In this document: in pieces, positions 1 to 11,588 of the stretch
Numbering within the stretch: position 1 is the stretch's first letter
How the letters are laid out: each line of letters starts with the position of its first letter
DNA from: Vespula vulgaris
Lineage: Eukaryota; Arthropoda; Insecta; Hymenoptera; Vespidae
Direction: 5' to 3'
Length of the DNA stretch: 64,000 nt
Assembly: GCF_905475345.1 (NCBI RefSeq)
Contig: NC_066602.1
Span: 1,240,001-1,304,000, forward strand
Made by a program: the position numbers and the translations under genes
The notes under the pieces: generated by a model
Databases searched by the model: none
Seen by the model: the letters and a program-made list of their open reading frames with translations, nothing else
Told to the model about the DNA's origin: nothing

Positions 1-1225
1 GTAAGTCAATCAAAATTTCCTATTACGCGATCCAACGACTCGGAAAGGCTTATTTGAATATGGATTGGGGAGAAATGAATTTCTCGATGAATATACATTT
101 ATCGACGGATAGATTTATTGAAGGGTCGTCCGACGTTGCACGCGGAACATTGATCAAAGAGATTTGAAATGAACATGAGGGAGGAATATTTTGCAAAATA
201 TTTCAACGCGTAGGGACGATCAAAAGCTTCACCGTATTTCGGTGTTAGCCAGGGAACACTTTTAAATTATGCGTCGAATATTCAGTGTACGTTTACGTCA
301 TCCTGTCAACGTTATACCGGTTTAAATAATTCTTCAAACTATTTATTAAACTAATTATTAAACTGATTATCATAGTTGGATTATATAATTATTTAATGTA
401 ATTTAAAAGAAAAGAAACGTTTAATTCAATGCTCCAAATAGATTAGCATAATATATACAATACGTGCTTAAATAAAATTCATAATATTTAATGTAAACGT
501 GCAGTAATATAGGGATATGGAGCACTTAATTTGCTGCATAGCTCGAATTCTCATTTTAACGATTGATTCGAGGTAAATGATTTGCAGGTAAAATGTTCTC
601 CCAAACTTATCGTTAAATACCTTCATACTGTACAATTATTATGGTCTCTCTCCATCCGTGTGCGTACTTTTGCGCGTGCGGGATCGTATTAAAGCAGATG
701 GGATGATTGGGCGATGCTATGGGCGTGTGTGCCTATGATTCCTCTCGTATCTTGAAAATGAGAAAGATATTTTTTCATTTGTTTTCCTCTCATAAAACCA
801 AGCAGACATTTGGATAATACGATTACCTGTATAATTTAGAAATCTACTTAGATGGATGATTTAATTACCCTGTTAAGTCTTTTACTTTACTTTACCACTA
901 ATTTAGTTTTGATATAGAAACGTCTACATTTCCCTAAAAATTTACTCCCGATTGGAGAATTTAAAATATTATCCAATTTTACTTCTAGTTATGCAATATT
1001 TCTTATACAATGTTCCTTACTAATTAGTTCCAAGCAAAATATTATATTTCTTTAATCTTTTATTCCTTATTTCGTACAACTGAGTATAACAGAGATTATA
1101 TTATATTTCTAGTAACATGATATTCGTATTTTCCGAATATATTAACCGAATGTTTCAAATTCTCAATAAGCGCATATATAATCTAACATTGATAGAATAA
1201 TTGCCCCAGTACAATAGAGATTCAT
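1..1225 (+). repeat. D module (+) with chimeric head
   Basis: The first 100 bases match the reverse-oriented upstream module of an A copy, as at 50,150 and 59,418. They run directly into the end of an E6-like segment (about 125-180) and then a D flank. The joint is shared with 59,418-59,620, so the chimera is older than that duplication. From about 190 on this is ordinary D sequence, with a GC-richer patch near 650-720 and a long AT-rich tail. No coding segment of its own is supported. Confidence 0.65.
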
Positions 1226-1259
1226 TATACTTATTAATGTTATTATTATTATATCAAAA

Positions 1260-1820
1260 CATAAGTTATAAATGTTGTGGAGAGACAGCCTTTTCATGAA
1301 ATTAGCCCTCCTTCGGTATACAGTTCTTTAAATTCGAAAAGGAGATATGTAACATTAGATTTAACAACGTATAATGATTAAAAAAATAGGGGGAATCAAA
1401 AGAAGAAAAAAGAATCAAAAGGAGAAAAGAAGGATAATACGTAAAAGAGATCTCCCCTTTACGGTAGTAAGGATCCGAAATTATTAGGAACATTTCGAAG
1501 GGATTACTAGGGATGATACCCTCTTTAATACACGAAAAAAAGCTAGTGGAAACAGTACACGCTCCAACAATTAGAGAGCTTACTACCTATATGGAGTAGT
1601 TGAATAAGCTATTTATTCTGAATGGAGTCGAAATCTTCATTCAGGCAAGTTTCTAAGAGTTTCTTAAGAGGAGTGATCCAGAATAAAATAAGAGCTCCCA
1701 ATTAGTCGCCATAATGGAAATCATTTATATCATTTTATGCTCTCGGATAGATAAATCATATTTGAATTTTATACCGTTTAAGATTAACGCAAAAATTCAT
1801 TTTCATTTATTATTATTTTT
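1260..1820 (+). repeat. M module (+)
   Basis: It matches 50,390-50,990 closely and 8,590-9,230 and 25,860-26,480 more weakly, and in reverse 14,290-14,900 and 30,620-31,380. It starts with a conserved ataagttataaatgttgt stretch and ends with the block that carries a TATA-like motif in other copies. Here that motif is degraded to ataaaataag near 1,685. The small ORFs inside are not conserved in frame between copies. Confidence 0.65.
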
Positions 1821-2160
1821 GTGTGTCAGTTAATCAATTAAAATGGAGATACATGATTCAATGAGAACGAGAATACAAAGAGGCAAATGAAGAGTCTTCG
1901 AGAGATACGTATCAGCAATCGAACTGATATCGCTTGTTTTCGTGATTAATATTATTAGTTTTCTTTTTTTAAATATCATACCTTTCACTTGCGTGAAGCG
2001 ACTGTTTATTTCTGAGTTTGAAGGAGCTTCTGACATATTTTTCTGACAAAAATAAAATTCTGCTTGTTGACTCAAATATTTAAATAAGTAATTAGAACGC
2101 TTAGAAAGTATACTAAAAGATTCACTGAACATTTTTCATATTTCCGGAAAATTCTGAAAT
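1820..2160 (+). repeat. L module tail (+)
   Basis: It is homologous to 27,550-27,890 and 51,490-51,830 and, in reverse, to 9,870-10,170. The shared core begins at the gagatacatgattca element and includes a ttctgacaaaaataaaattc element. No open frame is kept between copies. Confidence 0.6.
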
Positions 2161-3080
2161 TGTATTTAAAAGGGAAGATAATTATATGTGCGCTCATTGA
2201 AAAATTAAATCATTCCGAAGATAATTCGGAAAATTTAAATATTATGTTACGAAAGATATGATAAATCACTGCTATACTCAGTTACACGTAAAAAGAAATA
2301 AACGATTGCAGAAATATAATATTTCCATAGGAACAAACTAGTTTAGAACATAATATAAGAAGTATTTGATAAGAAGAAGTACAATTGGACCATTCATTTA
2401 AGTTTTCCAATAAGAGGTAAATTTTTAGGAAAATGAATGTCGTTACGATGAAAGAACTGAGACATTCGTGGCACATCGATCTGCAGAAGACTTAATTAAA
2501 TGTGCAAGTAATTAAATGATGGATTTAAAAAGATAATTGAGTTATACAGCCAGTCGTATCGTCCAATAGTCTGTATGGTTTGAAAAGGGGAAAGCAAATG
2601 AAAAAATACCTTTCCAATTTGCAAAATCAGATAGGAAATGTGCGCTCACAGGACCGCACACTCATTTCCCTCGGCTCGAACTGGCGCATTCAAGCGCGCA
2701 TAAGAGCACACACGGACGGACAGAAATAGTACCAAATCCTTTAATACGAAGGTACTTGACGATACGTAGGGGAGATCGTTATACGCAGATGCATTTTCAT
2801 TAAATTCCTATTAAAACGTACTAACAAAAAAATCCTGGCTATGTAGCAAATTAGTTCGTTTCTTTAAAATTACAAAATTACTCTTAAACGTAAATTAAAT
2901 ATCTTGATTATATTTTAAGTACACGATGTTACACGATTCAGAAAATTAATTCAACATTTCTTCTACTTTCAATTAATCGACTGATTACTCAATTTAATTT
3001 AATGGAATAACTATGACAAGGTGACGTAAACATGAAACAAATCCGTAAATCCTTTAAGCCTCCCTACAGGTTTAATCATT
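2160..3080 (-). repeat. D module (-) with U open frame
   Basis: This is the reverse-oriented 3' flank of the B copy at 3.4-4.3 kb. It contains the GC-richer patch at about 2,640-2,735. On the + strand, from about 2,718, a short open frame (U) reads SFNTKVLDDT before a stop. The same frame recurs in many D modules, always antisense to the adjacent copy. Bases 2,772-2,957 are missing from the otherwise almost identical duplicate at 61.08 kb. Confidence 0.6.
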
Positions 3081-3440
3081 TTGATATTTTAATCATTCAA
3101 ACCTGACTTAATTCAAATTCGATTATTCTGAGCTCAATCTTCAATCCATGATAAAAACTTCCATTCTCATAATCGTCTCTACTCTGGATATCATTTTCTG
3201 TTTTTTCCTTATTATTTTTATTATTCCCGATAGGTCTCGTTGATCCATTTATCTTCGTTCATACGATACACCTTCTTAGAAATTTTAGAATTCAAATCGA
3301 AATTTGCAAAATCAATGTTCGGCCAAGGACAAACATCGTTTTGGTTAGAATTAAATTTATTATGGAATCATCGTTGTCGAGATAAAGTCTATCGTCGATT
3401 GAATCGTGAGCGAGCGTGGACTCCTAATATTTACACTCAC

Positions 3441-4260
3441 CCTCTACTACTTCATCCCCTGTATCTCCTTCTTCATCTTCATCCTCTTCTTCTTCTTCTT
3501 CAATATTGATTCGCAGAACTTCTTTTTCGGAATCACTATTAATCGCCCTAAGGTTTTCCTTATCGTCCCTAATCTCGACATTGAAATATATATTATTACA
3601 ATATATATAATTTTCTAACTAATTGCCATCGAAATTAATATTAGTTCGATATCCAAAAATACGATCAACGTTATTATTGATTTTTATTTGCCCTTCCCGA
3701 CTGCATTGAATCCTTCTGAAGTTGCAAAAAAATATAATCCAAAGAAAATCGGCGAGGAAACTTACTTTTCTACGAAGGAATGTTTCCTCATTAGAGCAAA
3801 AATTCAACTTTGACCCATGATCCGTATGAACAGTTGGACGTTCCTTCGATAAACCTTTCCCAACGCAATCGATTCTATCCTCTTACTGAAGCCGCTTCCC
3901 TATCGATCCTTTGAAGGGATGATTCCCTAGTCCCGTACCACCATTCGAAAGCAGCATAGTAAAACAGTACTATATCGATTTCGAGAACATTCGTTATCAA
4001 AGCCAATATAAATTTTTTCTTCCTATTTTTTGTTTGTTTAATTTCAAACACCTGACGAATAAGGTATAGAACAAAATAATACGGATAAGTTAGAGACAAG
4101 GTCCATGTTTCAAAAGGAAATGCCTTGCTATTGATTCCAGTACGATGATATATAGTATTCCCTAGAAGCACTAGAAGAGTTTTGGAAGACGTCGATAATT
4201 TTAGATAATGCAATATCACCGACCGATTACGCATAATACAATGTGTGTTCTCCATGCATG
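3441..4260 (-). pseudogene. Type B copy 1, S-E6-F segments
   Basis: On the minus strand this holds S near 4,215, an E6 relative (LFYYAAFEWWYG) near 3,960, and F from about 3,830. F reads FLRRKVSFLAD, then NNNVDRIFGYRTN, then a TAG at the position that is TGG (Trp) in the 52 kb copy. After that stop the frame stays open through CNNIYFNVEIRDDKENL into a run of Glu/Asp encoded by GAA repeats. It ends at a good donor, GAG|GGTGAGTG-like, at 3,441/3,440. S and the E6 relative need a frame change to join F. The Glu-rich tail suggests an acidic, disordered end. Function is unknown. It lies head to head with the N-O segments and A copy 1. Confidence 0.5.
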
Positions 4261-4365
4261 AGATATATAGATTTGTACTTTTTTCTCATTTTTTAAAATT
4301 CGACGTGTAATGTAAAGTATCATGTCACTGTCGATGAATTTTAAGGAAAAATTGAAAATTTCTAA

Positions 4366-4686
4366 GGACGATTAGATACTTTTCATGTTGATCACTTCGC
4401 CGATTATATAATTTTTATTATGCAAAGAGAAATTGAAAAGAATATTATTTGAATAAATAAAATTTTTGGTCGACGTTTGACAAATGGAAATTCCAAGTGT
4501 GGGTAATAACGTTCACAAGATATTCGAATTATGAGAAAATTTCAACAATAAAATTAATTCCTTTTCATTTAATATTAACCATTAATAGGGCGCGATGAAT
4601 TAATTGAAGCGAAAGCGTTATTACAATATGCATTTATGCAATGTGGATTATTTCATATGGTAGTTAACAGCAAAGGGCAACAGTAA
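4366..4686 (+). pseudogene. N and O open segments
   Basis: N (4,366-4,452) reads GRLDTFHVDHFADYIIFIMQ and then stops at TGA. O (4,591-4,686) follows an AG acceptor and reads RDELIEAKALLQYAFMQCGL, ending in NSKGQQ and TAA. Both recur in the same frame elsewhere: N at 16.7 and 44.5 kb, O at 53.16, 62.74 and, less exactly, 44.81 kb. They lie in the short gap between divergent B and A copies and could be 5' exons of the A copy or a separate small gene. No family is recognised. Confidence 0.4.
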
Positions 4687-4689
4687 GTC

Positions 4690-5520
4690 GGCTTAAAAGG
4701 GATTGGTGGACAAATCCGTTTCTCCCCACTCACATCATATTCAGTTCTTTCGACCGCGGAATAGGAGGTGTCGATTGAACTGCGTAAAGACCATTCAAAT
4801 GAATTACGCGAAAAGGGAAATAAATATAGCGAATGATTTTCTCTGAATCCATATTTTTTGGCACTGTGTAATAAAGAAAGAGTTAGAAAGCTTGTTAACT
4901 TAAATAATGCAAAGAGAATTAGTAATATTAAGAAACAAATTTTCAAGCAATATTTCTTGCTCGATATTAACATTTATTTCTAAATATTTTAAACGATAAA
5001 AATGGGAAAAATAATAATAGTCGATTATAAATATTCTTTAGTCAATTTCAAAATTGTAAATTGTAAAGAACAGGAATGAAAAAGAAACCAGAAACAAAAA
5101 AAGAAAATAATTTGTCCAGTTAATGCGAGTTCATAGTGAAATTACTTCCTTCAGTCCCACGACATTTCGGTTCTTTCTGTTGCCTAGTACGCAGTATTGA
5201 TTACTTTGCATAAAATGTAGTGGCTCCTACCATCTAGCCCTGCCTTGCAGATCAGCTCGGTCATCCGACGAGGCAGTCTGGTGGAGGAACTCCTCTGCGG
5301 AAGTCATCCTTTCAATAATTTTTGATCGAGTAATACGCAAGTAAGTGACAAATAATAGCATCTATACGTCTATATAATACTTCATTCGTCCCAAGGGAAA
5401 CTTACAAGCAATCCAAACAGTACAATTTTTTCGTTTTCACTAGTCTTTTGTTCGTTATCGGTATAAGGTAAACTTGTCAGGAGTCAATATATGATTTGTT
5501 ATAACATTTCAATTCTATAT
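4690..5520 (+). other. Upstream region of A copy 1 (two P repeats)
   Basis: It contains two related GC-richer blocks, at 4,690-4,860 and 5,150-5,280. Both carry a ttctttc...cg..ata...attga...tgc core, so they look like an old internal duplication separated by an A-rich spacer. The minus strand of the first block has an open frame (ENHSLYLFPFSR) ending at a GT donor near 4,735, also seen at 23.6 kb (+) and 62.9 kb (-). The stretch 5,290-5,345 (aataatttttgatcgagtaatacgcaagt) is the most conserved piece directly upstream of E1 copies and may mark the 5' end of the transcript. No TATA box is evident. Confidence 0.45.
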
Positions 5521-5521
5521 T

Positions 5522-6935
5522 ATGGAAATGAAACTGATTTTCTTCATCAATATCATCCTAATTATTATTTTGTTGCTTCTCGGAGAAGGTACTTTATATC
5601 GCTAAGAAGCGCGTGACCCGATTTACCTATGATGACTCGACAATTTCAATGAACAATTGAACGTCTATCCTGTCTTCACTAATCTACAAATTGTAAATTA
5701 TTTCAGAGATATACCAGGTTAAACGAAAGCGAAAGCAGTTTCAATAGCTTAGAAATATTGCAAAGCTGCACAATTGACTGCATGATTATTAAATATTCGA
5801 CATTCGAAATGAAACACATTTACTTTGGCAGTCCTTGCTCTTCCGTATATCCGACGATAGGTCGTTTATGGATAGCATGAATGTCGGACCATCAAACAGA
5901 TTAAGAAATGAAACCGTTTTCCTTTTTAATCTTATATTTAAATGGTCGATCAATCAATGTTGTATTTATCGAATGGTAAGATATTTTGGAGATAAGATAT
6001 AAATTTTTTATTCGAAAGTATAATATGAAATAAAAGATCTGTATCATAGGTACGTTTTATAATCAGTTACTAAATTTTCACAGATTTTATGATGACGACG
6101 CGAGTATTTCTCTTGATGAGAGGGACATTAGGTCTCTTAACTATAGCTATCCCGAATATTGTAGTAGTGTATATAAATCAGGAACCTACATATTTATTAA
6201 CTAATGTAATGAAAAATATTATATATATGGGAAGCAAGATGCTCCATGAAAGAGAGGAGGTAAGTAATAATATAGGAATAAAAGTTTTAATATTTTTTCA
6301 AGGAATTTTGCGTTACATGTCATTCGTAATTTAATGTGTCAGATCATAAAAGCAGAGGAGGAAGCTGATGCTGCTCACGAATTTATTACAAATCTTCCAA
6401 ATGATCTGGTAGGCAAGTTAGTGAGGGAATCACCTAATTATCTGGTTTATGGAAACAACATGTTTCTATTGCTATAGCATTACTATAGCAACCATCGACA
6501 TCAATATTGAATTTTAATACACGAGGTACGAAAATATCAGATGTAAGTTACTAGCCACGTATCTTATCCACTTTTCTATATTAATTTCGTCTTTTATAAT
6601 ATAGTGCATTGAATCGTGAAAGCAGAAGAGTGGTCCAAGAAGTTGGAAATTCGAACTGAAGAAGGAACATCATTAGCTACTGCTCTTGCGTGCATTATGT
6701 GATTGAGAATACCTAGGAAACGGAAAAAGGAAAAAGAACATTTGTGTCTTTCCGACGAAATTTGGAAAAACCAATATGGCATTGTTTTATAAAGTCTGGA
6801 ACGGTGGTACGAGGAAATGGTTGGGATTTACCTTCTTCAAAGGATCCAAACGTGAGCGGCTTTAGCTGTAGGCTATAAGCGACTGTACTGAGATCGATTT
6901 GTCGACCTTCCACGCAGGGCCAGGATCAAATAGGA
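5522..6935 (+). pseudogene. Type A copy 1, E1-E6
   Basis: E1 (5,522-5,605) starts MEMKLIFFINIILIIILLLL, a short basic start and hydrophobic core typical of a signal peptide, and then meets a stop. E2 follows a tttcag acceptor and is open at 5,707-5,877 (RYTRLNESESSFNSLEILQS). A 53-bp deletion relative to 63.9 kb changes its end. E3 (6,084-6,259) follows cacag and ends at GAG|GTAAGT; FYDDDASISLDERDIRSLNY is open but later broken. E4 (about 6,344-6,477) reads ADAAHEFITNLPND and stops at LLL-TAG, where the 22 kb copy continues. E5 (from 6,605) and E6 (about 6,740-6,930) carry stops. It is likely a decayed secreted-protein gene of unknown role. Confidence 0.5.
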
Positions 6936-8020
6936 ATTGAAATGAAACTGAGGGAAGTATATCATACATAATAATTTAACATACAGGGACGATCAAAGGA
7001 TTCACTGTTAACAGGGAAATACTTTTAAATTATACGTGAAATGGAAAATCCACGTTCACGTGATTTTTATTCCATCGATTCAAATTAAGTAAGCATTCGA
7101 TATTATTAAGAAAGGAGAAATGCTGAATTCTGTATTTGATATTATTTCTCATAACACTCACGACATGTACTTATAGAATATTCGTAATATTTAATTAGCG
7201 TTTTTCTTAAATATTGAAATTTGGACGAAGAATTCGGTAGCACAAAGTATCTGTTTTTAATACGTTCTCCCATACTTATCGAGAAATACCTTCGTTTCAA
7301 ACCTTTCGGTATTATCTCCCTCAAGTGCACGGCTATCTGCGGCGGTTCGAGTAGCCGGGGATGAGTGAGCGGTCCTGCGTGCGTTTATGCGAACAACCCC
7401 TATTTTACCTTCATATAATTGGAGATTAGCTCTATAATTACATTACCTATTTAGATTCATCGTTTGATAGCACGATTACTTATTTTGCAGAGTAATGGAT
7501 TATTTTCTTAGGAACAATTTGATTTGGAACATAATATACGAAACATTAGATAATTAGGATTATTTTTTTGCATTCTTTAATAGGGAGTAAATTTCTAGGA
7601 AAGTGTTTCGGTTCATATAGAAAAATTAAATCAGTCGTGGTACATTGACGTCCAAATTATCCAGGTAACTGCATGATATAGCTAAATGGATAATTGAATT
7701 ATACAGCTAATCTTATTATCGAATTGTCTGCTTCGTTTGATGAGAGGGAAACTCATGAAAAAATACCTTTCTTGTTTTTAAAATAAGAGAAGTGATGTAC
7801 GCAGAAACGCCCACTTATTCCCGTCCATTCGAGCTGCACTTGAAAAGCGCGCACGGAGAGGAACAACAATGCATCGTTTAATATCATGGTGCTTGACGAT
7901 AGGTACGCGGGAAGGTTTTGCGTACGCACAGATCGTTAAATTCCGATCAATACTCGTTAACAGGGAAATTTGTAGACGTGAAGGATCATATATTTTTGCA
8001 AAAAAGAGCAAAATTTTGTC
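6936..8020. repeat. D(+)/D(-) inverted pair between convergent copies
   Basis: D(+) (6,936-7,680) follows A copy 1. D(-) (7,690-8,020) follows C copy 1, which faces it, so the two 3' flanks form a divergent inverted repeat. The same arrangement occurs at 20.3-21.4, 36.9-38.0 and 55.1-56.3 kb. The + strand near 7,865-7,935 carries the U open frame (ASFNIMVLDDRYAGRF). Confidence 0.65.
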
Positions 8021-8022
8021 CT

Positions 8023-8568
8023 TTATAATTTTTCACGATTCTTTTCCAACATTATCATCCCTCGCGTTATGTATGAGATCTCTCCGTTTTCTTGTTGGAT
8101 GTCATCACTATCACTTCTATCGTTTTCTTCCGAATTAATATTCATTTTTTTCTCACCGTGTAAATGGAATTCCTCTTCGGTATTACTTATAGCACGAAAC
8201 TCACTCGTGTTTGGAAATTTTGCGATTCTCTTAATGAAAAAGAAATAAGTAAGTAAATGGATTGGTAGTCTCAAATTGTATATTACGACATCACGGAATG
8301 ATACATAACAATAATATAATACTTTCCTGGTTTCCTGACTAATTAGTCGAGGGATCTATTTATACTACTCGAAGTTTCAATACGAAGTGAGCTCAGCTTT
8401 GAAAATCTCTTTCCCTCCTGTTTTATGAATACTCGTTTACTTCATCAAATATCACTATATCGTACGAGGCATACTCATGTACTATTACAAACAATCGCTA
8501 AAAAATTCATCGCTCTCTTTAAGCAGGCTAGATAAGCATCCAGACCGTTGTGAACGTACTTCTTCTTC
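8023..8568 (-). pseudogene. Type C copy 1, G-H-I
   Basis: G (8,568-8,441) reads EEEVRSQRSGCLSSLLKESD and is then shifted by an insertion. A second frame gives VIVHEYASYDIVIFDE up to a GTAAAC donor. H begins at 8,229 after a cattaag acceptor (RIAKFPNTSEFRAISNTEEE). An 8-bp loss here, relative to 20,100, removes the GTAGAC seen in other copies, so the frame runs straight on through an acidic tail (NINSEENDRSDSDDIQQENG) to a stop at 8,023. That is 68 sense codons, one of the longest conserved-frame segments in the window. The product is unknown; composition suggests a soluble, acidic, disordered tail. Confidence 0.5.
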
Positions 8569-8589
8569 ATAAAATATAAAAGTATAAAT

Positions 8590-9230
8590 TATAAATGTTT
8601 TAGGAAGATAGCCTTTCCATGAAATAATCTTTCCTTCTGAATAGAATTTTCTGATTCTACTTTCTTGGTAATGTCAATATTCTCTTTACGAAAAATAAAT
8701 AAATTTGAATAACCAAATACCACAAAAAGGTCACTGCCCCAAAACGGGATAAACAAAATTAGATATTTACAAAGTAAAATGATCGAAAGGATATGAATAT
8801 GCAGAATGATTCATAGGAGGATACAAAGGCAGAGAAATAATCAAAAAGAAACGCATGAATGAAAATTAAAAAAAGAATTATCCTCTACGATAGTTTCGAA
8901 TTAATAATAAAAAGAGTAGAAAAAATGAGTAGGAAAAATAGTAGAAATAAATTTATTAAATATTTCAATCTATCGCGTTAAATCTATCTATATATTAATC
9001 TATCGTATCTATTGGAATGCATTACAAGATGTTGATCCTCAATCTTGTAGGCTTCAATGCAAATTCTCGGAAGACTCAAATGAAAGAAAATCCAAAATAA
9101 TATATAAGCCACCAATCAGTCGCGATAATCGATTGTGTATCATACATATCAATTTAAACAAGATGCTCTCATATTTGAATATTTTGTTTCGACCTATCAA
9201 CCTGAATGTTTGGTCGAGGGTTATTTTTTT
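8590..9230 (+). repeat. M module (+) with TATA-like motif
   Basis: It is homologous to the M blocks at 1.3, 25.9 and 50.4 kb. TATATAAG lies at 9,101-9,108, followed by a caatcagtcgcgataatcg context also present downstream of TATATAAG at 26,365 and TATAAAAG at 50,890. The shared motif and context make a promoter possible. The initiator-like TCAGT sits closer than the usual 25-30 bases, so this is only a candidate. Confidence 0.5.
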
Positions 9231-9421
9231 ATACAGTCAGTTGCAAAAGACGTAATTATTAATAGAGGGACATAGAGCTATCTTCGGTAGTCATTTTTAA
9301 GTTGATTGCATATTGTTTTTCATTTGAGTCTTCCGAGAATTTGCATAGATGCCTACAAGATTGAGGATCAACATCTTTTAATGCATTTCAATGATTACGA
9401 TAGATTGATATATAGATTAGA
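8991..9421. repeat. Inverted repeat, arms about 100 bp
   Basis: Arms 8,991-9,088 and 9,325-9,421 are close reverse complements, both containing the element gatgttgatcctcaatcttg or its complement. They are centred at about 9,206 with a spacer of about 236 bp. The left arm belongs to the M module; the right arm is an extra inverted copy. Confidence 0.75.
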
Positions 9422-9429
9422 TATTTATG

Positions 9430-9860
9430 ACAAGCTTTCTTCTTTTACACACTTCATTGCTTTTTGTTTCTATTAGTAGAAAATTATATAAAATAAAATA
9501 TAATATAATTATAATTATATAAAAAAGTTTCCTTTATAATACACGGACGTCTATATCATCAGGATCAGAAGTGTTACAGTTCTTTGGTTTTATGCAACTT
9601 AATATGGGAAACCAATTTCTATGGCCATTGTCTCCAAAGCAATAAGAATATGATACGATCAAATTAGAAATTTAAAGCAGAATTTTCACAAATATTTCTA
9701 TTATAATTATTACTCGCCGCTAATCAAGAAAATGAAGAATTACTTACAGCAGATTGCCAGGAATAGAATATACTCGTCGTAGCCATTAATATTCCTCTTT
9801 AATGGTTCCTTGAATTATGTGCTCGACTCTCCTGGACGTGTATATTTCTATCCTCTTGAT
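9430..9860 (-). pseudogene. K segment, SYCFGDNGH open frame
   Basis: On the minus strand 9,647-9,534 is open for 37 codons to TAA: SYCFGDNGHRNWFPILSC, then IKPKNCNTSDPDD. Upstream (about 9,770-9,740) another open piece ends at a GTAAGT donor. The same pair occurs on the + strand at 28,399-28,580, where the second piece is cut short by TGA and has a good TAG acceptor that is mutated here. Four Cys in the wider frame could allow disulphides if the product is secreted. No family is recognised. Confidence 0.4.
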
Positions 9861-9869
9861 ATTTTATTC

Positions 9870-10650
9870 TGTTAAACACACTTCAGAGTTTTCTGAAAAT
9901 ATGAAAAATGTTCAATTAATCTTTTACTATATTTTCTCAGCATCCTAATTATTTATTTAAAAATTAGGATCCATATTCAGAATTTTATTTTTATCAGAAA
10001 AAATGTCAGAATCTCCTTAAAACATTCTCAAATGAACTTTCGTTTCAATCAAATGGATGAAAAACAAAAACTAATAGGTTTGATCGCAAAAGCAAACGAA
10101 ACCGGATATGTGTCTCGAAGACAACTCGTCTCTACGTTCATCTCTTTGTATTCTTATCATGGACTCATGCATCTCTATTCTAATTGATTAGCTGCCCGGC
10201 AAACAAGCAATTACTAGTTTCAGACAAGTATTAAAGAGGAATATTAATGGCTAGGACGAGTATATTCTATTCCTGGCAAACCACTTAGTTTGTTGGACTC
10301 GTCAACAGGTAGTACCACTGAGACAGGAAATACGGAGTAGTAACGCGAGATACCAAGCACATGTGCAACAGTTGGCTCCATATACGATTATCCGATTGGT
10401 TCGTATAAATGTCTAAAATGAAATATCCTAATTCCGATAACCCTTATTACGCTTCCTCCTCGTTTTAATTTTATAAAATAATTCAAAATTATGCTACAAG
10501 TAAAATATCAATCACTGGTAAAATATAGTATATAATAATAATAAAAATAAATTAACCACAGCATTAAAAAATAATAAGAAACTACGCAATTTTCTATAAT
10601 CTTCTATAAAACAATATATCGTAGTATTAGATATGAACTTGTATTGAAAT
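9870..10650 (-). repeat. L module (-)
   Basis: It is the reverse of the L module at 26.9-27.9 kb. The part from 10,170 to 10,650 is directly repeated at 12,460-12,985. No open frame is conserved. Confidence 0.65.
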
Positions 10651-10651
10651 C

Positions 10652-11588
10652 ATTTTCATAAGATTTTGTTCTTTATATTGCATGCTATAGGCAATAGGAT
10701 AATTTTATATATCTATCTATGAGTTTATGTTAATGGCGTTATGTTATGCCCTAAAAGTTCTAATTATAAATGGAGGCAGATTTATATTCGCTAATACTTA
10801 GGAAGTTCATTACATTCTGTTTAAAATTATTATAAATATTTTCTCTTTTATCTACTACGTTTCTGAATGGAATTTTCTTTATTCTTTTCAGTCGAAAGGC
10901 GCATTCGATACATCTATTATTATATATATGTATCGATTTATATTTATATATATGTTCACTTATCCATCTGTTTTTTCTATAATGCCTTACTTACGATGTA
11001 TATATTAGAGGCAAACTACGAGCGCATATATTTATATTTTTATCTATTATTTCGTGAATTATCTGTGCCGTCTTAATAATTAAGAAGGATGTAAATAGAT
11101 GGAAGTTGAAAAAGAAAATTGAAAGATAAGAAAGTGAAAATAGATATTTAAATTCAAGAAGAAAAGAAGCGAACGAGTGTGCATTAGGAAAGTGAATCAG
11201 TTGATATCGAATTCATATTTTCATATAGTTGTTTAGGATGGATTATTTGTAATTAAATTTTTGATAAATATTTACTTCTTCGGAATATGAAGACAAAATT
11301 GACCGAAAAAAAAAGAATAAAATTAAAAGCTAATCGACAAAACTTGAAGCAATTTATTTTTAATCGAGGCAACATCGTGTTCAGACAAAACTCTAAGAAA
11401 GAAAAGATAATTAGCATGAACATTGGCTGCATAACTTTCGAAGTATTAGCGAATATAATTCTGCCTCCATTTATAATTAGAACTTTTAGGGCATAACATA
11501 ACGCCACTTATATAAACTCATAGATAGGTATATAAAATTATCCTATTGTTTATAGCATGCAATATAAAGAGCAAAATCTTATGAAAAT
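10652..11588. repeat. Inverted repeat, arms about 140 bp
   Basis: Arms 10,652-10,792 and 11,448-11,588 are reverse complements, sharing the element ggcgttatgttatgccctaa, centred at about 11,120. The right arm forms the spacer of the larger palindrome described next, so two inversions are nested here. Confidence 0.75.

Noticed and set aside
5522..5605. E1 as proof of a toxin or venom peptide gene
   Set aside because: A signal-peptide-like start alone does not identify function. There is no cysteine framework or known toxin motif in E2-E4.
10867..11076. 69-codon frame found almost identically at 12,039-12,248
   Set aside because: The similarity only reflects the palindrome. The peptide is Ile/Tyr low-complexity from TA repeats, and the third L unit does not keep it.
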